Assembly (NCBI GenBank): GCA_958405585.1
Contig: CATYEP010000019.1
Location: 1 to 19,397, forward strand
Direction of reading: 5' to 3'
DNA from: an uncultured Eubacteriales bacterium
GTDB lineage: Bacteria > Bacillota > Clostridia > Christensenellales > Borkfalkiaceae
DNA length: 19,397 bases
Shown: piece after piece, positions 14,624 to 19,397 of the stretch
Position numbering within the stretch: the first letter of the stretch is position 1
Layout of the letters: the number at the start of each line of letters is the position of its first letter
The notes under the pieces: generated by a model
What the model was told of the DNA's origin: nothing
What the model saw: the letters and a program-made list of their open reading frames with translations, nothing else
Database searches by the model: none
Position numbers and translations under genes: made by a program

Positions 14624-15634
14624 ATGGAAGAACAAGTTAAAAAGAGCTTATTTTCGGCGGTACAGCCGAGCGGATCGGTAACGATCGGAAATTATATAGG
14701 AGCGATCCGAAATTTTTCGAAACTGCAGGATGAATACAACTGCATTTATGCGGTAGCGGATCTGCATGCGATCACGGTGCCGCAGGAAGCGGCCGCACTG
14801 CGGAAAAATACGGTAGAGCTCATGGCTTTGTTTTTGGCGAGCGGTATAGATCCGGAAAAGTGTGTATTGTTTGTGCAGTCGCAGGTACCTGCGCACTGTG
14901 AGCTTACATGGGTTCTGAACACGATCACATATCCGGGCGAACTTTCGCGCATGACGCAGTTCAAGGATAAGAGCGCGAAGCATGCGGAGAACGTGAACAT
15001 GGGGCTGATGGATTATCCTGTGCTGATGGCGTCGGATATTCTGTTGTATCAAGCGGCGCTTGTGCCGGTGGGGGCGGATCAGAAGCAGCATTTGGAACTC
15101 ACGCGCGATCTTGCGATCCGATTCAATAATCGTTACGGACAGACCTTTATCGTGCCCGACGGATATATTCTCAAAGACAGCGGCGCAAAGGTGATGAGCC
15201 TTGCGGATCCGTCCAAAAAGATGAGCAAGTCGGATGACAATGTGAATGCGTTTGTGACGATGAGCGACGACAAAGACACGGTGATGCGAAAATTCAAGCG
15301 TGCGGTGACGGACAGTGACAGCGAGATACGCTATGCGCCGGAAGAAAAGCCGGGAGTGTCCAATCTTCTGACCATTTATCATGCGTTTACCGGCAAGAGC
15401 ATCGCGGACTGTGAAAAAGAATTTGTCGGCAAAGGATACGGAGATTTCAAGATGGCGGTAGGCGAGGCGGTTGCGGATGCGCTGGCGCCGATCCAGGCAG
15501 AGAAATCGCGGCTGTTGGCCGATAAGGCATATCTGAACGGAGTTATGAAGCAGGGCGCGGAAGCGGCATTCCGTATTGCGCGCAGGACGTTATCCAAAGT
15601 ATACCGTAAAGTCGGGTTTTATTCGGGGGACTGA
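14624..15634 (+). CDS. trpS: Tryptophanyl-tRNA synthetase
   Basis: The 336-residue class I synthetase charges tRNA-Trp using tryptophan and ATP. The HIGH-type signature appears as T20-I-G-N23 in PSGSVTIGNYIGA, and KMSKS is at 199-203 in DPSKKMSKSDDN. Length matches bacterial TrpS. GAGGGAA lies just before the ATG. It is first in what looks like a five-gene unit; the next gene starts five bases after its stop. The short 5' leader means the T-box control common for trpS in Bacillota is absent here. Confidence 0.97.
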   Translation: MEEQVKKSLFSAVQPSGSVTIGNYIGAIRNFSKLQDEYNCIYAVADLHAITVPQEAAALRKNTVELMALFLASGIDPEKCVLFVQSQVPAHCELTWVLNTITYPGELSRMTQFKDKSAKHAENVNMGLMDYPVLMASDILLYQAALVPVGADQKQHLELTRDLAIRFNNRYGQTFIVPDGYILKDSGAKVMSLADPSKKMSKSDDNVNAFVTMSDDKDTVMRKFKRAVTDSDSEIRYAPEEKPGVSNLLTIYHAFTGKSIADCEKEFVGKGYGDFKMAVGEAVADALAPIQAEKSRLLADKAYLNGVMKQGAEAAFRIARRTLSKVYRKVGFYSGD

Positions 15635-15639
15635 TCAGG

Positions 15640-16518
15640 GTGTTCGGATACATTCAGCCGGAAATTCCGTATATGTATGTGAAAGACGGCGTTCTGTACA
15701 AAGCGCTGTATTGCGGGTTATGCAAGAGTATAGGCGGCAGTTGCGGGCAGATGGCGCGGATGGGATTATCGTACGATGTGACGTTTTTGTCGGCGATCCT
15801 GCATAACATCAAAAATTGTGACGTAAAGATTGAACAGAAGCATTGTATTCTGCATCCGATTTCCAAGCGTCCGATCACGCAGGATGACGAGATCACGCGA
15901 GCGTGTGCTTGTCTGAATACGCTTCTGACGTATTACAAACTGACGGACGATATGCGGGACGAGAACAAAGGGAAGCTGAGCCGCAGTTTTTTCCGGAGCG
16001 GATACAAAAAAGCGGAGAAGATGCATGCAGAGCTGGCGCAGGTCATACGCAAGTATTTGTTGCGGCAAGAGGAGCTGGAACGGAAGAATTGTGCGTCGGC
16101 GGACATGGCGGCGGATGCATCGGCGAATATGTTGGCGGATCTTTCGGATCTTTGTCTGGATGAATATAAAAATGAATTTACGCACAACCTGTTTTATGGG
16201 ATCGGAAAGTGGGTGTATCTGATCGATGCGCTGGACGATTACGACAAAGACAGGAAAAAGAAGAATTACAATCCTTTTTATGCGGCATACGGGGCGGAAT
16301 CGCGCGTTCAGCTGCTGGAAAAAAATGGAGAGGAAGTGAATTTTGTATTCCGCAGTATTTTCGCGGGGAATGCAGAAAATCTGAAGCAGATACGGTTTTA
16401 TTTCAATCATGATCTGACGGACAACATTATTCTGCGCGGATTGCCTGCCGTGACGAAGCGAGTGATGTGCGGGTGCAAAGGGATCCAAACGAAACCGGAA
16501 AAAATCAAATTAAAATAG
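15640..16518 (+). CDS. DUF5685-type protein with two aspartate-rich motifs
   Basis: The 292-residue, mostly helical protein starts MFGYIQPEIPYMYVKD, the opening I associate with DUF5685, and has CGLC at 25-28. Two acidic motifs stand out: LTDD-MRD at 102-107, which has a DDxxD pattern, and DALDDYDKDRKKKNYNP at 196-212. Paired Asp-rich motifs about 95 residues apart in an all-helical protein recall class I isoprenoid or squalene/phytoene synthases, where they bind Mg-diphosphate. That similarity is my inference and is not established for this family. The start codon is GTG at 15640, with GGGGGA (15625-15630) inside the end of trpS, so translation is coupled. A J-domain-like gene follows 22 bases later, an association I recall as recurrent in Clostridia. 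No signal peptide or clear membrane span. Confidence 0.8.
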   Translation: MFGYIQPEIPYMYVKDGVLYKALYCGLCKSIGGSCGQMARMGLSYDVTFLSAILHNIKNCDVKIEQKHCILHPISKRPITQDDEITRACACLNTLLTYYKLTDDMRDENKGKLSRSFFRSGYKKAEKMHAELAQVIRKYLLRQEELERKNCASADMAADASANMLADLSDLCLDEYKNEFTHNLFYGIGKWVYLIDALDDYDKDRKKKNYNPFYAAYGAESRVQLLEKNGEEVNFVFRSIFAGNAENLKQIRFYFNHDLTDNIILRGLPAVTKRVMCGCKGIQTKPEKIKLK

Positions 16519-16540
16519 GGCGGAAGCCAAAGGAAAAAAG

Positions 16541-17188
16541 ATGAGTAAACAGAGCTATGATCTTTTAGGCATAACGGAAACGGCAACGGACGAAGAGATT
16601 GCCGCGCGGTATGAAGAGCTGAAAAAGAAATATTCGGAAGAACGTTTTCTGGAAGGGGAAGCGGGAAATGAAGCGGCGAAAATGCTGAACAAGATCGATG
16701 TTGCCTACAACGAGATCATGACGGAGCGCCGCGAACAGCGTACGGCTGGGGATGCGAGTTCTTCGTATGCGAAGGCGGAGCAGTATATCCGAGACGGAAA
16801 GATCAATGAAGCGCAGGCGGTTCTGGACGAGTTCAATGAGCGTCCTGCGGAATGGCATTATCTGCAGTCCGTCGTATTTTATAAAAAGAACTGGATGAAT
16901 GAGAGCAAAAAGCAACTTGAGATTGCGATCCAGATGGATTCATCCAATGAAAAGTACCGTACTGCATACAATAAGCTGAAAGAAAAGATCGATTACGACA
17001 AAAAGCAGGCAGATACGGCACGTACGCAGGGCGGATATACGCAGGGGCAGGGTGCTCCCAATGCGCAGCCTGGGTATGATGAAAGCCAGCAGCAGATGGG
17101 CGGCGGGTTCTGTGAACAGTGTGCGACGTGCTGCGCGTGCAATATGCTGTTCAACTGCTGCATGAACGCTTGCTGCGGTTGCAGATAA
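16541..17188 (+). CDS. J-domain-like protein lacking HPD, with TPR-like middle and Cys-rich tail
   Basis: Residues 5-66 follow a J-domain pattern (SYDLLGITETATDEEIAARYEELKKKY, then a helix ending AYNEIM), but HPD, needed to stimulate DnaK ATPase, is replaced by S32-E33-E34. Residues about 75-150 are helical with a TPR-like rhythm (YAKAEQYIRDGKINEAQAVLDEF, then WHYLQSVVFYKKNWMNESKKQLEIAI). A Gln/Gly-rich linker leads to a tail with ten cysteines in the last 25 residues (191, 194, 197, 198, 200, 206, 207, 211, 212, 214), which could bind metal or be acylated or membrane-associated. AAAGGAA precedes the ATG. Co-chaperone activity of the normal kind is unlikely; an adaptor for the DUF5685 partner is a guess from the neighbourhood. 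Confidence 0.82.
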   Translation: MSKQSYDLLGITETATDEEIAARYEELKKKYSEERFLEGEAGNEAAKMLNKIDVAYNEIMTERREQRTAGDASSSYAKAEQYIRDGKINEAQAVLDEFNERPAEWHYLQSVVFYKKNWMNESKKQLEIAIQMDSSNEKYRTAYNKLKEKIDYDKKQADTARTQGGYTQGQGAPNAQPGYDESQQQMGGGFCEQCATCCACNMLFNCCMNACCGCR

Positions 17189-17195
17189 AGGACGG

Positions 17196-17235
17196 TTTCC
17201 CGATCGCGGGAGACGCGGCGCGCATCGGGCGCGTC
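17196..17235 (+). other. Two hairpins upstream of the polytopic membrane protein start
   Basis: A 7-bp stem (17196-17202 with 17207-17213, one G-T pair) and GACGCG (17212-17217) with CGCGTC (17230-17235) fill the gap before ATG 17243, sharing two bases at 17212-17213. No T-run follows. The start has no good ribosome binding site, so these may limit translation. Confidence 0.35.
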
Positions 17236-17242
17236 CGAGACT

Positions 17243-17917
17243 ATGCGGAAAAAATCATTTCAAATCGCTTTGGCGGGAGTATCCTGTGCATTGGCGACCG
17301 TCTTCATGGCGATCGGACTAAATATTCCGGCGGCATTTGCGTCGGGGTATTTGTTTGCTTCGATCGCTTTGATGTTGCCGCTTGCAAAAGATATGCGCTT
17401 GGGCGGATTTTTAGCGTACGCGGCTGCGTCGCTGCTAAGTCTGCTGTTTGGCGGAATACAGCAGTTTTATAAATTTGTACCGTTTCTGGCATTTTTCGGA
17501 TTGCATCCGCTTGTCAATTATTTGGAGCACCGCCACGGCTGGAACCGATGGCTGAGCGGAGCGTTGAAAACGGTATGGTTTGTTGGTGTCATGGAGCTTT
17601 CTTGGTGGCTTTTTGACGGGGTTTTGGCGATCGAATTGCCGTTTGCATGGATGAACACATGGATCTGGTTGTTGATTGCTATCGTAGGAGCTGTGTTTTT
17701 TATTTTTTACGATTGGCTGATTAAACGCTGTCAGAAGCTGGTGGATTTTTATGTATCGAAGATCGATCGGACAAGCGCAAGACGGCAACCGCCGCAGCAG
17801 CCGCCGCGCGATGATGCAGAAGAAATTTTTGGAAGCGCTGAGAGAAACGATGCGCAAAGCGAAAAGCAAAACGACGGAGAGAAGGAAGAGAAAAGGGACA
17901 ACGGAGAAGGGCATTGA
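17243..17917 (+). CDS. Polytopic membrane protein of unknown function
   Basis: The 224-residue protein has about six hydrophobic segments (roughly 8-26, 29-46, 53-70, 74-92, 108-128, 138-160), then a basic patch and a hydrophilic C-terminal tail rich in Pro, Gln, Glu, Lys and Asp (about 175-224). The N-terminal half, with short Gly/Ala-rich helices, faintly resembles the small-solute S components of ECF transporters, but no motif settles this. The start at 17243 lacks a clear ribosome binding site and lies 54 bases past the J-like gene behind two small hairpins. It is followed at 27 bases by the rRNA methyltransferase gene. Operon position suggests it may work with the DUF5685 and J-like proteins; there is no direct evidence. 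Confidence 0.7.
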   Translation: MRKKSFQIALAGVSCALATVFMAIGLNIPAAFASGYLFASIALMLPLAKDMRLGGFLAYAAASLLSLLFGGIQQFYKFVPFLAFFGLHPLVNYLEHRHGWNRWLSGALKTVWFVGVMELSWWLFDGVLAIELPFAWMNTWIWLLIAIVGAVFFIFYDWLIKRCQKLVDFYVSKIDRTSARRQPPQQPPRDDAEEIFGSAERNDAQSEKQNDGEKEEKRDNGEGH

Positions 17918-17944
17918 AGTTTTTATATTCTGCGGAGAGAGAAT

Positions 17945-19378
17945 ATGTCTGACGTAACGGAAATCACGAACAAGAATCAGGAATTTACCGGGCTGGTGGA
18001 GTCGCTCGGGAGCAACGGAGAAGGAATCGTACATATGGGTGAAACGGTGTTTTTTGCACCGTTTACCGTGGTGGGAGAGAAGGTCAAGTTCAGGGCATTG
18101 AAAGTAAAGAACAGAATCGGGTACGCAAAGGCGCTGGAGATCCTGACGCCGGCGGATGAACGGGTGCGGCCGAAATGTTCTTTATTTACAAAGTGCGGCG
18201 GATGTCAGTTGCAGCATTTGCGTTACGGAGCGCAGTTAAAGACAAAAACAAAGACGGTGTCGGATGCCTTGCGGAAAATTGCAGGGATCGAGGCGGATGT
18301 CCCTTTGACGGTAAAGAGTGATTCTCAGTTTGAGTATCGGAACAAATTGCAAATTCCGGTCGGCGTAGATAAGAACGGAAGGAATGTGATCGGATTTTAT
18401 GCTGAGCGCAGCCACAGGATCGTTCCGGTGCAGAGGTGTTATATTCATCCGGACTGGGCGGCGGAGATCATACGTATCTTTTCAGAGTTTATGGAGAAAT
18501 ACCGTGTCCGCGGATATGACGAAACGACGGGCAAGGGAAATTTGCGGCACATTGTAGTGCGGGATGTAGACGGGAATTTTCTGATCACGGCGGTTACGGC
18601 AGCGGACGTGTTACCTGAGTCGGACAAGCTGGTGCAGATGCTCGGAGAGAAGTTCAAGAGCTTTTCGTTGTGGCAGAATGTAAATAAGGGCACAGGAAAC
18701 GCTGTATTCGGAAATAACTGGCGGTTGTTGTACGGTCGGGGGAAATACAGTGCGCATGAATGCGGAATACGGTTCGAAGCGGGGCCGAATACGTTTATTC
18801 AGGTAAATCGGAGCGTATGCAGGAAGCTGTATGAGCGGACGGTACGTTTTGCCGCGGAATGCGGGGCAAAGACTGCGGTGGACGCATACAGCGGAAGCGG
18901 GCTTTTGACGGCGATGCTGGCGAAACAAATAAATCGTGCATACGGGATCGAAGCGGTAAAGGAAGCGGTCGAATGCGCGGATGAACTGATTGCACCGAAC
19001 AAGCTTGAGGGAAAACTCTTTAATATATGCGGAAAAGTGGAGGAGGAGCTTCCGAAACTTTTGGCAGGGCAGCAGATATCGGAAACGATGCTTGTAGTCG
19101 ATCCGCCGCGGAAAGGGGTGGATCGGGATACGCTGAAAGCGATACTGGCGTCGGGGATCCCGAATGTGGCGATGATCTCATGCAATCCTGCGACGATGGC
19201 GCGGGATGTCGGTATTTTAACGGGCGCATTGAGGGAAGAAGGAAACGAGCTGAAAAAATATTCGGGATATACGAAGGACGGTTGCGACGGGTATTATAAA
19301 TTGCTGTCGGTACAGCCTTTTGATATGTTCCCGCAGACCAAACATGTTGAAACTCTAATTTGTCTCGAACGGAAATAG
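17945..19378 (+). CDS. rlmD: 23S rRNA (uracil-C5)-methyltransferase, RlmD/RlmCD type
   Basis: The 477-residue enzyme of the TrmA/RumA family methylates a uridine at C5 in 23S rRNA (U1939, and in some Gram-positives also U747) with SAM. It has an N-terminal TRAM domain (about 12-70). Four cysteines at 78, 84, 87 and 165 (CSLFTKCGGCQLQH and VQRCYIHP) match the [4Fe-4S] ligands of RlmD in order and spacing. The SAM-binding region includes DAYSGSGLLTAML, then VVDPPRKGVD and the nucleophile C413 in ISCNPATMARDV. GGAGAGAG precedes the ATG. It is last in the trpS unit and complete, with its TAG at 19376-19378. Whether it modifies one or both sites cannot be read here. No terminator is visible in the 19 bases left. 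Confidence 0.94.
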   Translation: MSDVTEITNKNQEFTGLVESLGSNGEGIVHMGETVFFAPFTVVGEKVKFRALKVKNRIGYAKALEILTPADERVRPKCSLFTKCGGCQLQHLRYGAQLKTKTKTVSDALRKIAGIEADVPLTVKSDSQFEYRNKLQIPVGVDKNGRNVIGFYAERSHRIVPVQRCYIHPDWAAEIIRIFSEFMEKYRVRGYDETTGKGNLRHIVVRDVDGNFLITAVTAADVLPESDKLVQMLGEKFKSFSLWQNVNKGTGNAVFGNNWRLLYGRGKYSAHECGIRFEAGPNTFIQVNRSVCRKLYERTVRFAAECGAKTAVDAYSGSGLLTAMLAKQINRAYGIEAVKEAVECADELIAPNKLEGKLFNICGKVEEELPKLLAGQQISETMLVVDPPRKGVDRDTLKAILASGIPNVAMISCNPATMARDVGILTGALREEGNELKKYSGYTKDGCDGYYKLLSVQPFDMFPQTKHVETLICLERK

Positions 19379-19397
19379 CCGTTTGGGGGCAAAATTG

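Noticed and set aside
14648..15382. A 244-codon minus-strand open frame opposite trpS
   Set aside because: Arg/His/Ile-rich composition with no domain, inside an unambiguous trpS.
1..19397. tRNA, rRNA, CRISPR, insertion sequence or phage genes
   Set aside because: Gaps were scanned on both strands; no tRNA T-arm pattern in a foldable context, no spaced direct repeats and no transposase or integrase motif were seen.

Overview
The window reads as ordinary chromosome of an anaerobic member of the Bacillota, most likely class Clostridia. This rests on strong GGAGG-type ribosome binding sites, consensus sigma-A promoters, the rpmE / YqhQ (DUF1385) / prmC / prfA neighbourhood, a Cys4 form of ribosomal protein L31, a Re-citrate-synthase-like enzyme, and a DUF5685 / J-domain-like gene pair of the kind I recall from Clostridia. 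I saw no rRNA, tRNA, CRISPR array, transposase or phage gene. Genus cannot be fixed from the sequence alone.

Layout. Positions 1-3448 (minus strand) carry an MDR dehydrogenase, a cardiolipin synthase and a Cof-type HAD phosphatase cut by the window edge; the first two form an operon behind a good promoter. Positions 3697-6991 (plus strand) carry rpmE with its own promoter and terminator, then one long gene fusing YqhQ to PrmC, then prfA. PrmC methylates the GGQ glutamine of RF1, so a modifying enzyme and its substrate are encoded side by side. Positions 7119-9710 carry a class I aminotransferase coupled to a Re-citrate-synthase-like enzyme, a plausible oxaloacetate to aspartate / 2-oxoglutarate / glutamate node. 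Positions 9783-12270 carry a small P-loop protein with its own promoter, threonine synthase behind a leader with mutually exclusive hairpins, and a small membrane protein, closed by a 20-bp-stem hairpin.

Positions 12301-13757 hold a MarR regulator under a perfect consensus promoter with an operator-like palindrome, followed by a YczE/DUF6198-type membrane protein gene that is frameshifted. Two copies of one related hairpin element flank this pair. Positions 13774-14374 (minus strand) carry an unrecognised membrane protein with its own promoter. Positions 14568-19378 (plus strand) appear to be one operon: trpS, a DUF5685 protein with two Asp-rich motifs, a J-domain-like protein lacking HPD and ending in a 10-cysteine tail, an unrecognised polytopic membrane protein, and an RlmD/RlmCD-type 23S rRNA uracil methyltransferase.

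The items most worth a second look are the YqhQ-PrmC fusion, the DUF5685 / HPD-less J-like / membrane protein set, the dehydrogenase that keeps structural but not catalytic zinc ligands, and the paired hairpins around the MarR cassette.
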